Assembly (NCBI RefSeq): GCF_000368085.1
Contig: NZ_KB849239.1
Location: 3,003,715 to 3,067,714 of the forward strand
Source of the DNA: Acinetobacter nosocomialis NIPH 2119
GTDB taxonomy: Bacteria; Pseudomonadota; Gammaproteobacteria; Pseudomonadales; Moraxellaceae
DNA: 64,000 nucleotides
Direction of reading: 5' to 3'
The notes beneath the pieces were generated by a model. The model was not told the origin of the DNA. It made no database searches and worked only from the letters and a program-made list of their open reading frames with translations. This document shows positions 19,654-29,781 of this stretch, one piece after another. A program made the translations under genes and the position numbers. How positions within the stretch are numbered: position 1 is the stretch's first letter; each line of letters begins with the position of its first letter.

Positions 19654-20769
19654 TTAGACTTTAAAATTATTACAAATCTGAATTACTTTCTCAGCCTCTT
19701 CCACGCTTAGTGTAGGACCAATAGGTAAACTCATCACTTCAGCATGAATTTGTTCAGATACAGGATAACTTAAATCATTCCATTCTTTATAAGCCTGTTG
19801 CTTATGAGGTGGGATAGGATAATGAATTAAAGTTTGTACACCTTGTTCAGCCAAGTACTTTTGTAAAGCTTCACGATGCTCAGTACGAATCACAAATAAA
19901 TGCCAAACGTGTTGCTGATACTCTTCAGCATTTTTCTGCGCTAAGGGTAATTTGATTAAAGGATTTACTATATGCTTCAAATACAATTGCGCAATTTTAC
20001 GACGATGAGCTATTTCTTGATCTAAATATTTTAATTTAATATCTAGCATGGCAGCTTGAATTTCATCGAGACGACTATTTACACCAGGTACCAAATTTTT
20101 ATATTTTTCATGAGAACCATAATTCCGAAGAGCACGTAACATTTGTGCAAGTTCTTCATTGTTAGTGGTTACAGCGCCAGCATCCCCTAATGCACCTAAA
20201 TTTTTACCAGGATAGAAACTGAAACCAGAAGCATCTCCCCAGTTTCCAGCTTTTATTCCATTAATTTCAGCACTATGTGATTGAGCTGAATCTTCTAAAA
20301 CAAGTAGATTGTATTTATTTGCAATTGCCATGATTGCAAGCATTTCTGCTAATTGCCCATATAAATGAACAGGTAAGATTACTTTCGTTTTTGGAGTAAT
20401 TGCAGCTTCAATCTTGCTTGGATCGATATTATAAGTATTAATATCCGGTTCAACTAAAACTGGCGTTAGGTTATTTGCAGTGATTGCTAAAATACTTGCA
20501 ATGTATGTATTTGATGGGACGATTACTTCATCACCATCATTTAGTTTCCCCAACTCTTTCCATGCTCGAAGCGTAAGAATCAAGGCATCTAAACCATTTG
20601 CAACTCCAATTGCAAATTTTACTCCACAATATTCCGCAAAGTTTTTTTCAAATTGAGCTAGCTCATTTCCGCCTATGTACCAGCCAGAGTCTATGACACG
20701 AGTACAAGCCTCAATGAGTTCTGCACGATATTGACTATTTATACTTTTTAAATCTAAGAAAGGAATCAT
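19654..20769 (-). CDS. fdtB: dTDP-3-keto-6-deoxyhexose 3-aminotransferase
   Basis: A 371-residue DegT/DnrJ/EryC1 family PLP aminotransferase. Family marks are [11 protein letters not shown] at the start, [15 protein letters not shown] (cofactor phosphate), [12 protein letters not shown] (Asp that holds the pyridine) and [16 protein letters not shown] with the Schiff-base Lys near residue 185. It is expected to aminate the 3-keto sugar made by the adjacent ketoisomerase, before N-acetylation by the other half of that fused protein. It starts on the last base of the fdtE stop (TAATG). FdtB and QdtB are hard to separate by eye, so the exact sugar epimer is inferred. Confidence 0.87.
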   Translation of the reverse strand: MIPFLDLKSINSQYRAELIEACTRVIDSGWYIGGNELAQFEKNFAEYCGVKFAIGVANGLDALILTLRAWKELGKLNDGDEVIVPSNTYIASILAITANNLTPVLVEPDINTYNIDPSKIEAAITPKTKVILPVHLYGQLAEMLAIMAIANKYNLLVLEDSAQSHSAEINGIKAGNWGDASGFSFYPGKNLGALGDAGAVTTNNEELAQMLRALRNYGSHEKYKNLVPGVNSRLDEIQAAMLDIKLKYLDQEIAHRRKIAQLYLKHIVNPLIKLPLAQKNAEEYQQHVWHLFVIRTEHREALQKYLAEQGVQTLIHYPIPPHKQQAYKEWNDLSYPVSEQIHAEVMSLPIGPTLSVEEAEKVIQICNNFKV

Positions 20770-21626
20770 TATTTCACATAGCCTTTAATAATTGCAGGAT
20801 TTCCTACTACAATTGCATTTTCCGGAACATCTTTAGTTACTACTGCGCCTGCACCAACTAATGCATTTCGACCAATTCGTATGCCTGGCAAAATGGTAGC
20901 GTTAGCCCCTATACTGGCCCCCCGCTCTACTATCGTTTTGGCAAAACTTTCAGGATATTGCTTAGAACGTGGTTTCTTATCATTAGTAAAGGCAACACAC
21001 GGGCCAATAAATACATTGTCTTCTAATGTAATACCATCCCATATATAAACCCCTGATTTTACAGTCACATTATTACCAATTAAGACATCATTTTCGATTA
21101 AAGTATGGGCACAAATATTACATCCATTACCAATAATTGCATCTTTCAGTATAACGCTATATTGCCAAACCCTTGTATTTTGTCCGATTCTTTCCGAATG
21201 TACATCTGATAGTGGATGAATAAATGGGCGATTCACTGCAATTAAAAAATCCTCATAATTGCGAATGTAATCACTTTCATCATAGTGTTCACTTGCTAGT
21301 ACTAATAAGATACAATCTTCTGAGAAATCATGCATTTCATGCCAAACAAATGGAGGAATCATCAAGCCTTTATTAGCCTGATCCAACCATACCTCTTGTT
21401 TATCAATACCATTATCCATAAGCATTCTGCACTTCCCTTTTATACAGAATGCAACTTGCTGTAACTCTTTATGTGCATGAAATCCGCGTGGTATTTCTGG
21501 TTTTGCATCAAAAATATAATAAATACGATTCACTTTAAAAGGGATATTTTTACTAGCCTCAGCAACAACCAAGCCACCGCGCTCATCACCAAAATTCGGT
21601 AAATCAATCCAACTAATTAAATTCAT
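20769..21626 (-). CDS. fdtE: Bifunctional dTDP-sugar 3,4-ketoisomerase / N-acetyltransferase
   Basis: A 285-residue fusion. Residues 1-135 form a WxcM-like cupin ketoisomerase, with GDERGGLVV, the [11 protein letters not shown] metal/active-site segment and [13 protein letters not shown]. Residues 140-285 form a left-handed beta-helix acetyltransferase with hexapeptide repeats such as [16 protein letters not shown] and [18 protein letters not shown]. Together with RmlA, RmlB and FdtB it would give dTDP-3-acetamido-3,6-dideoxyhexose. Arg16 and His96 look like the galacto-type pair of FdtA rather than QdtA, favouring Fuc3NAc; I recall that distinction from the ketoisomerase literature and hold it loosely. 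It overlaps rmlA by an ATGA. Confidence 0.87.
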   Translation of the reverse strand: MNLISWIDLPNFGDERGGLVVAEASKNIPFKVNRIYYIFDAKPEIPRGFHAHKELQQVAFCIKGKCRMLMDNGIDKQEVWLDQANKGLMIPPFVWHEMHDFSEDCILLVLASEHYDESDYIRNYEDFLIAVNRPFIHPLSDVHSERIGQNTRVWQYSVILKDAIIGNGCNICAHTLIENDVLIGNNVTVKSGVYIWDGITLEDNVFIGPCVAFTNDKKPRSKQYPESFAKTIVERGASIGANATILPGIRIGRNALVGAGAVVTKDVPENAIVVGNPAIIKGYVK

Positions 21627-22498
21627 ATTTCATTCACCAAAGATACGAGATATTGACCATAATCATTTTTACTCATACTTTGGCCAATTTCTAACACTTG
21701 AGCTTTCGTCAACCAACCATTATGAAGTGCAATTTCTTCGAGACACGCCACTTTATAACCTTGACGTTTTTCAATGGTTTCAACGAACTGCGCTGCTTCA
21801 AGCAAGCTTGCATGTGTTCCTGTATCTAACCAAGCAAAACCACGTCCAAGTAACTCAACATTGAGATCACCACGGTCTAGGTACATCTGGTTTACTGTCG
21901 TAATTTCAAGTTCACCACGATCTGATGGTTTTACTTGTTTTGCAATTTTCACTACATCATTATCGTAAAAATAAAGTCCCGTCACCGCAAAATTAGATTT
22001 TGGATGTTTTGGTTTTTCTTCTAATGAAACTGCTCGTTTTTCCTCATCAAACTCAACAACACCAAAACGTTCAGGATCTTTGACTTGATAACCAAATACG
22101 GTTGCACCCTTTTGACGAGCCACTGCTTGGCGTAGCATTGGTGTAAAACCTTGACCATAGAAAATATTGTCGCCAAGTACTAAACAGACATTACTTTCGC
22201 CAATAAACTCTTCGCCAATAATAAATGCTTGAGCTAAACCATCCGGACTTGGTTGAACGGCATAACTTAATTCAACACCGAATTGTGAACCATCACCCAA
22301 TAATCGCTTAAAGCCATCTATATCGTCTGGCGTACTGATAATAAGAACTTCACGAATACCAGCCAACATCAAAACAGACAATGGATAGTAAACCATCGGC
22401 TTATCGTAAATTGGTAACAGTTGTTTTGAAACGCCTTTTGTGATCGGATACAAACGTGTCCCAGAACCACCTGCTAAAATTATACCTTTTGTACTCAT
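21623..22498 (-). CDS. rmlA: Glucose-1-phosphate thymidylyltransferase
   Basis: A 291-residue nucleotidyltransferase starting [21 protein letters not shown], with [19 protein letters not shown] and [16 protein letters not shown], all diagnostic of RmlA. It makes dTDP-glucose from dTTP and glucose-1-phosphate. I use the ATG at 22498, which overlaps the rmlB stop (TAATG); a longer open frame to 22558 only runs back into rmlB. rmlC and rmlD are absent, so the pathway does not lead to dTDP-rhamnose here but branches to the 3-amino sugar through fdtE and fdtB. Confidence 0.95.
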   Translation of the reverse strand: MSTKGIILAGGSGTRLYPITKGVSKQLLPIYDKPMVYYPLSVLMLAGIREVLIISTPDDIDGFKRLLGDGSQFGVELSYAVQPSPDGLAQAFIIGEEFIGESNVCLVLGDNIFYGQGFTPMLRQAVARQKGATVFGYQVKDPERFGVVEFDEEKRAVSLEEKPKHPKSNFAVTGLYFYDNDVVKIAKQVKPSDRGELEITTVNQMYLDRGDLNVELLGRGFAWLDTGTHASLLEAAQFVETIEKRQGYKVACLEEIALHNGWLTKAQVLEIGQSMSKNDYGQYLVSLVNEI

Positions 22499-23556
22499 TA
22501 TGCACTTACACCTAATCTTTCTCTTTGGTAACTGCCATCTTGTACCCGGCGGCACCACTCTAAATTATTTAAATACCACTCAACAGTCTTTCTAATACCT
22601 GTTTCAAATGTTTCCTCAGGCTTCCAGCCTAAATCTTTTGCAATTTTTGAGGCATCAATTGCGTAACGTAAATCATGTCCTGGACGATCTTTTACGAAAG
22701 TGATTAATGTCTCATAAGGTTGATGATTATTTTGTGGTTTTAATTCATCTAAAATTTTACAAATTGTTTTCACAACTTCTATATTTTGTTTTTCATTATG
22801 GCCACCGATATTATAGGTTTCTCCAACTTTACCTTCGGTCACAACTTTATATAAAGCTTTGGCATGATCTTCGACATACAACCAATCACGAATTTGGTCA
22901 CCTTTACCATAAATCGGTAAGGCCTTACCATCCAGCGCATTTAAGATCACCAATGGAATGAGCTTTTCTGGAAAGTGATATGGACCGTAATTATTTGAAC
23001 AATTCGTTACTACCGTTGGTAAACCATATGTTCTATACCAAGCACGAACTAAATGATCAGAACTTGCTTTACTTGCTGAATACGGCGAACTTGGCGCATA
23101 AGATGTCGTTTCAGTGAATAAATCTGTTGTACCTTCTAAATCACCATAAACCTCATCTGTTGAAATATGATGAAATTTAAAAGAGGCTTTCTTTTCTTCA
23201 TTTAATTGTAGCCAGTACTTACGTGCAACCTCTAATAGTGTATAAGTGCCCACAATATTGGTTGTAACAAACTCAGCGGGACCATCAATAGAGCGATCAA
23301 CATGTGACTCGGCTGCTAGATGCATCACAGCATCTGGTTGGAAAATTTTAAAAATTTCTGTTAAACGCTCATTATCACAAATATCAACTTGTGCAAATTG
23401 ATATCGTGGATCCATATCAATTTCAGACAATGATTCTAAATTGCCTGCATATGTTAATTTATCTATATTTAATACTTCATCTTGAGTATTTTTTATAATA
23501 TTTCTAATGACAGCAGAACCAATAAAACCTGCACCACCAGTGACTAAAATTTTCAT
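22498..23556 (-). CDS. rmlB: dTDP-glucose 4,6-dehydratase
   Basis: A 352-residue extended SDR enzyme with the NAD loop [39 protein letters not shown] with the catalytic Asp-Glu, and [14 protein letters not shown] with the catalytic Tyr/Lys. It turns dTDP-glucose into dTDP-4-keto-6-deoxyglucose, the substrate of FdtE. The length is typical. It lies 29 bp after gna, and its stop overlaps the rmlA start by one base. Confidence 0.96.
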   Translation of the reverse strand: MKILVTGGAGFIGSAVIRNIIKNTQDEVLNIDKLTYAGNLESLSEIDMDPRYQFAQVDICDNERLTEIFKIFQPDAVMHLAAESHVDRSIDGPAEFVTTNIVGTYTLLEVARKYWLQLNEEKKASFKFHHISTDEVYGDLEGTTDLFTETTSYAPSSPYSASKASSDHLVRAWYRTYGLPTVVTNCSNNYGPYHFPEKLIPLVILNALDGKALPIYGKGDQIRDWLYVEDHAKALYKVVTEGKVGETYNIGGHNEKQNIEVVKTICKILDELKPQNNHQPYETLITFVKDRPGHDLRYAIDASKIAKDLGWKPEETFETGIRKTVEWYLNNLEWCRRVQDGSYQRERLGVSA

Positions 23557-23585
23557 AAAATTCCTATGCTAATAACTAGTAATTT

Positions 23586-24863
23586 TTACAGTCGAATATC
23601 ACTTTGTTCTTTATCCAAAACATATTTTAAGTCATATAAAACATGTTTCTCTTTGCCTAGTGCAATGAGCTCCTGACTTGACATTGCTTTAAACTGATCA
23701 TGAGCAACAGCAATAACTATTGCATCATAATGATCTTGCTTTAATTCCGTAACCGGAGCTAAGCCATACTCGCCTTCAACTTCGGCACTATCCACCCAAG
23801 GATCGTAAATATCAAGATCTAAATCGTATTCCTTTAGTGCTTTAACCATATCTACAATTTTGGTGTTACGGATATCAGGACAGTTTTCTTTAAAACTCAA
23901 ACCTAAAATTAATATACGAGCACCTACTACTTGTATGCGCTGCTTTACCATTTCTTTAATTAATTGGGTGGCAACATATTCACCCATACGATCATTTAAA
24001 CGACGAGCTGCCAAAATAATTTCTGGATGTAAACCAATTGACTCTGCTTTATGCGTTAAATAATACGGGTCAACACCAATACAATGACCTCCAACTAAAC
24101 CAGGTCTAAAGTTTAAAAAATTCCATTTTGTACCTGCTGCCTTGAGTACATCTTCTGTATCGATACCCATTTTATTAAAAATCAGAGCCAACTCATTGAT
24201 TAAAGCGATATTCACATCTCTTTGTGTATTTTCAATGACTTTAGCAGCCTCAGCGACTTTGATACTCGGGGCCTTATGTGTACCCGCCTCAATAATTAAA
24301 TTATATACTTGATCAACATAGTCAGTGACCTCTGGAGTCGAACCTGAGGTAATTTTTAAAATATTAGTGACACGTCGTTGTTTATCACCAGGATTAATAC
24401 GTTCTGGACTATAACCAACAAAGAAATCTTTATTAAAATTTAAACCGGAATGTTTTTCTAATTCAGGTATACAAACCTCTTCTGTCGCACCAGGATAAAC
24501 CGTTGACTCATAAACAACGATATCGCCTTTTTTTAGAACTTTAGCAATGCTTTGGGATGCTTTTATGAGAGGGGTCAAGTCAGGTTGTTTAAAATCGTCA
24601 ATGGGTGTTGGCACAGTGACAATAAAAAAGTTTGTATTCTGTAAGTCTTGAATATGTGCTGTATACGACAAATGCTGTACGTGTTTTAACTCATCAGAAG
24701 TCACTTCTAATGTATGGTCATATCCGTTTTTTAACTCTAATATCCGATTTTCATTTATATCAAATCCGATTGTAGGTTTATGTTTACCAAATTCAACTGC
24801 CAAAGGTAATCCAACATACCCTAAGCCGATAATTGCTATTTTTAGTTGCTCAAGTTGAAACAT
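23586..24863 (-). CDS. gna: UDP-HexNAc 6-dehydrogenase (TviB/WbpO type)
   Basis: A 425-residue UDP-sugar dehydrogenase with intact catalytic features: [55 protein letters not shown] and the active-site [17 protein letters not shown] with the catalytic Cys. This subgroup oxidises UDP-GlcNAc or UDP-GalNAc to the uronic acid, so the K unit probably contains a HexNAcA. gna is the usual first gene of the central A. baumannii K cluster and is transcribed away from wza. A roughly 200-bp promoter region lies between the two. Confidence 0.93.
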   Translation of the reverse strand: MFQLEQLKIAIIGLGYVGLPLAVEFGKHKPTIGFDINENRILELKNGYDHTLEVTSDELKHVQHLSYTAHIQDLQNTNFFIVTVPTPIDDFKQPDLTPLIKASQSIAKVLKKGDIVVYESTVYPGATEEVCIPELEKHSGLNFNKDFFVGYSPERINPGDKQRRVTNILKITSGSTPEVTDYVDQVYNLIIEAGTHKAPSIKVAEAAKVIENTQRDVNIALINELALIFNKMGIDTEDVLKAAGTKWNFLNFRPGLVGGHCIGVDPYYLTHKAESIGLHPEIILAARRLNDRMGEYVATQLIKEMVKQRIQVVGARILILGLSFKENCPDIRNTKIVDMVKALKEYDLDLDIYDPWVDSAEVEGEYGLAPVTELKQDHYDAIVIAVAHDQFKAMSSQELIALGKEKHVLYDLKYVLDKEQSDIRL

Positions 24864-24903
24864 ATATAAAACCTAACCATTTAATTTTAAATGGAGAAAC
24901 ATC

Positions 24904-24990
24904 ATGGATACGACCTACTACGTTAATATAGCAGACTTTAAACAAAATTTTCTCGAAATATACAATCACTGCTTGGCAAATAAAGTATGA
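24904..24990 (+). CDS. Possible 28-residue leader ORF between gna and wza
   Basis: A short frame beginning MDTTYYVNIADF follows a GGAG ribosome-binding sequence at good spacing (seven bases) in the gna-wza divergent promoter region. Its TGA (24988-24990) overlaps an ATG at 24987 that opens an N-terminally extended wza frame. It could be a leader peptide affecting wza translation or a chance ORF. I know no such peptide. The wider region 24864-25067 must also contain the divergent promoters of the two capsule transcripts; I could not place their -35/-10 boxes with confidence. Confidence 0.3.
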   Translation: MDTTYYVNIADFKQNFLEIYNHCLANKV

Positions 24991-25067
24991 TTTGGGTTAA
25001 TTATAGACTACAATCCAATGTCTTCATGCAAAGTATCATTGGATTACAAACAATAAAGGGTTTGAAT

Positions 25068-26168
25068 GTGAAGCATCAAAGCACATTATTATTTTTAGCC
25101 ATTTCACTTTCGTTTACAGGATGTGCAGTCACCTCAGGCTTACAAACTTATGACTTACCTGAACAAGGTACTTTTAAAACAGAACAAGGCGCAGAGGTTT
25201 CTGTTGTTCAACTCACCCAAAACAATATTCCAAAAATTAGTTCCGAGGCTTTGCGTCCACAAGGAAATATAAGCGCCTTATTTAATACTCCTTTTTATCA
25301 ATACCGCTTAAGTGCTGGGGATGTTTTATCTATTCAGCTTTGGGCTTATCCTGAAATTACTCCTCCTATTCAAGGTGCCTCTACCGATATTAAAGCATTT
25401 GGATACCCTATTGATTCTGCAGGAAATGTACAGTTACCACTTATAGGACAAGTTCATATTGCAGGGAAAACACTGGCTGAGACCAATAAATATTTACGAA
25501 GTCAATTTGCTAAGTATTTAAAAACACCTGATGTTGTAGTTCGCGTGTTGTCATATCAAGCTAAACGCTATTTTGTTAATGGTCAGGTTATGAAAAGTGG
25601 ACAATACACTTTAGATGATCAACCAATTAGTATTTATACAGCCCTCAGTATGGCTGGAGGTGTAAATCAAGAGTCTGGTGATAATACTGATATTCAACTC
25701 ATTCGTAATGGCGAAGTTTATAATTTAAATGTCGTTGCACTTGAGAAACAAGGTTATTCACTACACAAATTATTAGTCCAACCCAATGATACGATTTATG
25801 TAAATACTAAACAAAATCAAAAACTCTATGTTATGGGTGAGTCTAATAAAAGTTCAGCAATTCCATTACGAGATCAGGGAATGACCTTAAGTGATGTATT
25901 GGGCGAGAGTGAAGGTGTTAATCCATACTCGGCAAGTGCAGCTCGTATTTATGTCATGCGTACAGATTTACAAACAAAAAGATCAACAATCTATCAGCTC
26001 AATTTGAGTAGTATTGGTAACCTTGCATTATCTAATCAATTCCAAATGCAAAAAAATGATATTGTTTATATTGATGCAACTGGTTTAACACGCTGGCAAC
26101 GTATTATGAACCAGATTGTACCATTCTCAAGTGCACTTTATACCTTTGATCAATTAGGTAAAAACTAG
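25068..26168 (+). CDS. wza: Outer-membrane polysaccharide export lipoprotein (Wza)
   Basis: A 366-residue capsule exporter. The GTG at 25068 is preferred over the upstream ATG at 24987: it follows an AGGG ribosome-binding sequence and opens directly onto a lipoprotein signal peptide ending LSFTGC, with Cys as the lipidation site. The polysaccharide-export domain (YRLSAGDVLSIQLWAYPEI, residues about 77-95) is followed by SLBB repeats (KRYFVNGQVMKSGQYTL, KLYVMGESNKSSAIPLRDQG). The protein forms the octameric outer-membrane channel that works with Wzc. It heads the rightward wza-wzb-wzc operon. Confidence 0.95.
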   Translation: MKHQSTLLFLAISLSFTGCAVTSGLQTYDLPEQGTFKTEQGAEVSVVQLTQNNIPKISSEALRPQGNISALFNTPFYQYRLSAGDVLSIQLWAYPEITPPIQGASTDIKAFGYPIDSAGNVQLPLIGQVHIAGKTLAETNKYLRSQFAKYLKTPDVVVRVLSYQAKRYFVNGQVMKSGQYTLDDQPISIYTALSMAGGVNQESGDNTDIQLIRNGEVYNLNVVALEKQGYSLHKLLVQPNDTIYVNTKQNQKLYVMGESNKSSAIPLRDQGMTLSDVLGESEGVNPYSASAARIYVMRTDLQTKRSTIYQLNLSSIGNLALSNQFQMQKNDIVYIDATGLTRWQRIMNQIVPFSSALYTFDQLGKN

Positions 26169-26169
26169 A

Positions 26170-26598
26170 ATGCAGTTACAAAATATCTTAGTAGTCTGTG
26201 TAGGTAATATTTGCCGCAGTCCAATGGCAGAATACTTTTTAAAGGCCCAACATCCTACATTAAATATCTCATCTGCTGGTATTTCAGCCCTAGTAGGTCA
26301 TACTGCAGATGACAAAGCGATTCATTGTATGGATCAATTGAATATTGATATGAGACCACACGTGGCTCGTCAGCTCAGTGCTGAATTGATTAAACAAAAT
26401 GATTTGATTTTAGTAATGAGCAATAATCAGCAAAAGCATATTGAACAAACTTGGCCATTTGCTAAGGGTAAAATTTTTAGGCTTGGCCATTGGCAAGGGC
26501 AAAATATACCTGACCCCTATCAGCATGACCAAGCTTTTTTTGATCAGACTTGCCGCAACATTCAAAGCTATGTGCAAGATTGGCGCACTCAATTATAA
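26170..26598 (+). CDS. wzb: Low-molecular-weight protein tyrosine phosphatase (Wzb)
   Basis: A 142-residue cytosolic phosphatase with the signature P-loop VCVGNICRSPMAEY (C-x5-R) at residues 9-22 and the general-acid segment IPDPYQHD near residue 115. It removes phosphate from the Tyr-rich tail of Wzc, allowing the cycle of phosphorylation needed for chain-length control. It begins two bases after the wza stop. The length is normal for the family. Confidence 0.95.
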   Translation: MQLQNILVVCVGNICRSPMAEYFLKAQHPTLNISSAGISALVGHTADDKAIHCMDQLNIDMRPHVARQLSAELIKQNDLILVMSNNQQKHIEQTWPFAKGKIFRLGHWQGQNIPDPYQHDQAFFDQTCRNIQSYVQDWRTQL

Positions 26599-26619
26599 TT
26601 GTATATTAGTTGTAAATTT

Positions 26620-28815
26620 ATGAACCAAAACTCTAAAACTAGCGAAGATAGCATCGATTTAAAAGAGTTATTCTTTTCATTGATTGCACAGTGGAAAATC
26701 ATAGCGTGCTGCGTGGTCTTAAGTTTAATTTGTGCCTTGCTATACTTACGGATAACACCAGATACTTATTCTGTAGATGCAATGGTACAAGTTGAGGACA
26801 GTAAAGGCGCTGCCTCTGCTGCTTTGCTTGGTGACCTTTCTAAAGCCAGTGGAGGTCTATCTCAAAAATCACCAGCTGATCCAGAAATAGAGATTCTTCG
26901 TTCTAGAATGGTTTTAGGGCAGGTCATCCAGAATCTTAACCTTGATATTAACATTAAAGATAATCAATCTAGTTTAATTGGTAAACTTGTCTCAGAAGAC
27001 CAAAGTAAACTAGAGTATCGTCATGATGCTGTAATTTGCACTAACCAAAACAATAATTTAATAGTTAAACAACTCAGTGTGCCTGAATATTATTTAGACA
27101 AACCTTTAAAATTAGAGTTTAAAGATGTAAATCAATTTACTCTAACTTATAAAGATCAAGTTGTATTTAATGGTCTATTAAACAAGAAAAATATACTAAA
27201 TACAGATAAGGGCCTTTGGCAAGTACAACTTAATACTCAAGGTAACCTAAAGGATCATAGTTATACTTTAACTAAGCTTGCTCTACCAACAGCAGTAAAC
27301 CAGTTTAATACAATTTACGGTGTCGCTGAAAAAGGTAAAATGACTGGTGTTATTGGTTTAAGCTATTTAGGTCAAGATCCTGAGCATATTACTCAAGTGC
27401 TTAATAGTGTTTTAAATGTTTATCATGAACAAAATATTGAGCGAAAGTCTCTAGAGTCTAAGCAAACTTTGGCTTTCCTTGAGAAACAGTTACCAGAACT
27501 TAGAAAACAGTTGGAAGATTCTGAGATCAAATTTAACCAGTTCCGTGAAAAGTACAAAACGGTAGATGTTAATGCTGAATCTGAATTATTACTTAAACAA
27601 AATATTGATTTAGAAAAGCTTAAAATTGAGTTACAACAGAAACAAGCTGAGCTTTCTGCTAAATATACTAATGATCATCCATTAATCTTGCAAATTGATG
27701 CACAAATTACAGAGATTAATAAAAAGATTGCTGATCTTAATAATCGTTTAACTCAACTTCCTGAGACCCAACGTTTATATTTACAACTATATCGTGATGT
27801 AAAGGTCAATACTGAGCTATATACATCATTACTCAACTCATACCAGCAACTCAAAATCGCTAATGCGGGTGAGATTGGTAATGTTCGCATTATTGATACT
27901 GCTGTAGAACCTGTTAAACCTATTAAACCTAAAAAATTGATTGTTCTAATACTTTCTATTTTTGTTGGTGGTTTTATCGGTGTATTAATTGCATTATTAC
28001 GCAAAATGATGCGTAGCGGAGTTAATGATTCAACTCAAATTGAAAATGAATTAGATCTGCCAGTTTATGCGACTGTACCTCGTTCTCCTATTCAAGAGAC
28101 TCGTATGAGTATTTTGAAAAAGAAAAAGAGTATTCCTATTTTAGCAGTTAAAAGTAGTGATGATATTGCGATTGAAAGTTTGCGTAGTATTCGTACTGCC
28201 ATTCACTTCGCTTTAACCTCAGCAAAAAATAATATTATTATGATTGCTGGCCCGTCTCCAGAGGTTGGTAAATCTTTTATTTCAACTAACTTGGCCACTA
28301 TTTTTGCACAAGGGAATAAACGCGTATTACTGATTGATGCAGATATGCGCCGTGGTTATATGCATAAATATTTCGATGTTGACGTAAAACCTGGTCTTTC
28401 TGAATTACTAAGTGGCCAAGCTGACTTGACACAAGTTTTACATAAAACGCAAGTTGCGAATCTGGACGTGATTACCCGTGGTAAGAGTCCAGCCAACCCT
28501 TCAGAAATGTTGAGCTCTACACAGTTCAAAGACTTACTAGAGAAGTTCCAAACTCAATATGACCATATCATTATTGATACTCCACCAGTGCTTGCAGTAA
28601 CTGACGGTATTATTATTTCTCAGTATACTGGTGTGAACTTAATTGTTGCTCGTTATGCTAAGTCACATATGAAAGAGCTTGAGTTAACAATTAACCGCTT
28701 TGAACAAGCTGGTGTTAAAGTGAATGGCTTTATCCTTAACGATATTCAACGCTCTAGTGGCGGTGGTTATGGCTATAACTACGCTTATGCCTATAAAGCA
28801 CAAAAAGAAGATTAA
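26620..28815 (+). CDS. wzc: Capsule tyrosine autokinase and co-polymerase (Wzc)
   Basis: A 731-residue inner-membrane protein. It has a Wzz domain from residue about 10 (first membrane helix near residues 28-48), a long periplasmic coiled coil (about 260-400), a second helix near residue 440, and a cytoplasmic BY-kinase with MIAGPSPEVGKS (Walker A), RVLLIDADMRRG (Walker A') and HIIIDTPPVLA (Walker B). The tail is a Tyr/Gly cluster including YGYNYAYAYK. The ATG at 26620 is preferred over one seven codons earlier that overlaps nothing useful. Wzc sets chain length together with Wzy and pairs with Wza. Confidence 0.95.
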   Translation: MNQNSKTSEDSIDLKELFFSLIAQWKIIACCVVLSLICALLYLRITPDTYSVDAMVQVEDSKGAASAALLGDLSKASGGLSQKSPADPEIEILRSRMVLGQVIQNLNLDINIKDNQSSLIGKLVSEDQSKLEYRHDAVICTNQNNNLIVKQLSVPEYYLDKPLKLEFKDVNQFTLTYKDQVVFNGLLNKKNILNTDKGLWQVQLNTQGNLKDHSYTLTKLALPTAVNQFNTIYGVAEKGKMTGVIGLSYLGQDPEHITQVLNSVLNVYHEQNIERKSLESKQTLAFLEKQLPELRKQLEDSEIKFNQFREKYKTVDVNAESELLLKQNIDLEKLKIELQQKQAELSAKYTNDHPLILQIDAQITEINKKIADLNNRLTQLPETQRLYLQLYRDVKVNTELYTSLLNSYQQLKIANAGEIGNVRIIDTAVEPVKPIKPKKLIVLILSIFVGGFIGVLIALLRKMMRSGVNDSTQIENELDLPVYATVPRSPIQETRMSILKKKKSIPILAVKSSDDIAIESLRSIRTAIHFALTSAKNNIIMIAGPSPEVGKSFISTNLATIFAQGNKRVLLIDADMRRGYMHKYFDVDVKPGLSELLSGQADLTQVLHKTQVANLDVITRGKSPANPSEMLSSTQFKDLLEKFQTQYDHIIIDTPPVLAVTDGIIISQYTGVNLIVARYAKSHMKELELTINRFEQAGVKVNGFILNDIQRSSGGGYGYNYAYAYKAQKED

Positions 28816-28832
28816 TTAAAAGTTTTCTTAAA

Positions 28833-28860
28833 AAGCCGGGTCAAATGATCCGGTTTTTTA
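28833..28860 (+). terminator. Terminator of wza-wzb-wzc
   Basis: CCGGGTCA-AA-TGATCCGG stem (one G-T pair) preceded by A and followed by TTTTTTA, 20 bp after the wzc stop. Confidence 0.85.
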
Positions 28861-29009
28861 TTTGATTTTTTAAGTTTCGCCAAATTAAAACTAACTAAAA
28901 TATATAAAAAAACCACTCGTTTTTTTTGTTAAACATTCTATGCTTAAGTCGAAGCATGCTAAGATCGAAGCAGCCTTTTAGACTCAAATGATTATTTTTG
29001 GAACCTTTT

Positions 29010-29732
29010 ATGAGTAAAGCCTTACCCATTGCTGTCGCTGTAGTTTTAGGCGGTGCTGCACTTGTACCTGTATATTATGCAACTCAACATCCGACCACAG
29101 AAGTCGGACGTAAAGCAGACAAAAATGCTTCTCCAATTCAAAAAATCAGTTATGTTCTTGGTTATGAAGTTGCGCAACAAACTCCTCCAGAATTGGACAC
29201 TAAGGCCTTTGTTCAAGGGATCCATGATGCTCGTGGCAAGCAACCAAGTGCTTATACTCAAGAAGATTTAAAAGCAGCTGTTGCAGCTTATGAAAAAGAG
29301 TTACAACAAAAAATGCAGCATCAAGATAAACCAGAGCACGAGGGTACAGCCTCTGAATCTGCAGACGCACAGTTCCTTGCAGAAAACAAAACTAAAGCTG
29401 GAGTAAAAACTACAGTATCAGGCTTGCAATATATCATTACGAAAGAAGGTACTGGTAAACAGCCAACAGCTCAGTCAGTTGTTAAAGTACATTATGAAGG
29501 TCGTTTAATTAACGGTCAGGTTTTTGATAGTTCTTATAAGCGTGGTCAGCCAGTTGAGTTCCCCCTTAATCAGGTCATTCCTGGTTGGACTGAAGGTCTT
29601 CAACTCATGAAAGAAGGCGGAAAAGCGACTTTCTTTATTCCATCAAATCTTGCATATGGTCCACAAGAACTTCCAGGGATCCCAGCAAACAGTACACTGA
29701 TTTTTGATGTTGAACTCATTTCAGTGAAATAA
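29010..29732 (+). CDS. FKBP-type peptidyl-prolyl isomerase, membrane-anchored or secreted
   Basis: A 240-residue FkpA/Mip-like isomerase. A hydrophobic N-terminal segment (residues 4-27) serves as signal or anchor and is followed by a helical dimerisation region (about 40-120). The C-terminal FKBP domain contains VKVHYEGRLINGQVFDSSYK, VIPGWTEGLQLMKEGGKATF and FIPSNLAYG. It should help fold envelope proteins in the periplasm. I use the ATG at 29010; an earlier TTG at 28998 adds four residues. It is the first of two tandem FKBP genes, each with its own terminator. Confidence 0.88.
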   Translation: MSKALPIAVAVVLGGAALVPVYYATQHPTTEVGRKADKNASPIQKISYVLGYEVAQQTPPELDTKAFVQGIHDARGKQPSAYTQEDLKAAVAAYEKELQQKMQHQDKPEHEGTASESADAQFLAENKTKAGVKTTVSGLQYIITKEGTGKQPTAQSVVKVHYEGRLINGQVFDSSYKRGQPVEFPLNQVIPGWTEGLQLMKEGGKATFFIPSNLAYGPQELPGIPANSTLIFDVELISVK

Positions 29733-29740
29733 TAACAATC

Positions 29741-29771
29741 CAGGAGAGTCGTTATACTCTCCTGTTTTTTT
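29741..29771 (+). terminator. Terminator between the two FKBP genes
   Basis: CAGGAGAGT-CGTTAT-ACTCTCCTG followed by seven T. The GGAAAATGG ribosome-binding region of the next gene begins directly after the T run, so read-through and initiation are closely packed. Confidence 0.88.
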
Positions 29772-29781
29772 GGAAAATGGC

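Noticed and set aside
21623..22558. Longer rmlA starting at 22558
   Set aside because: The extra 20 codons lie within the rmlB coding region; the ATG at 22498 overlaps the rmlB stop and gives the normal RmlA start.
24987..25067. N-terminal extension of Wza from the ATG at 24987
   Set aside because: It would bury the lipoprotein signal peptide behind 27 residues; the GTG at 25068 has a good ribosome-binding sequence and gives the expected length.
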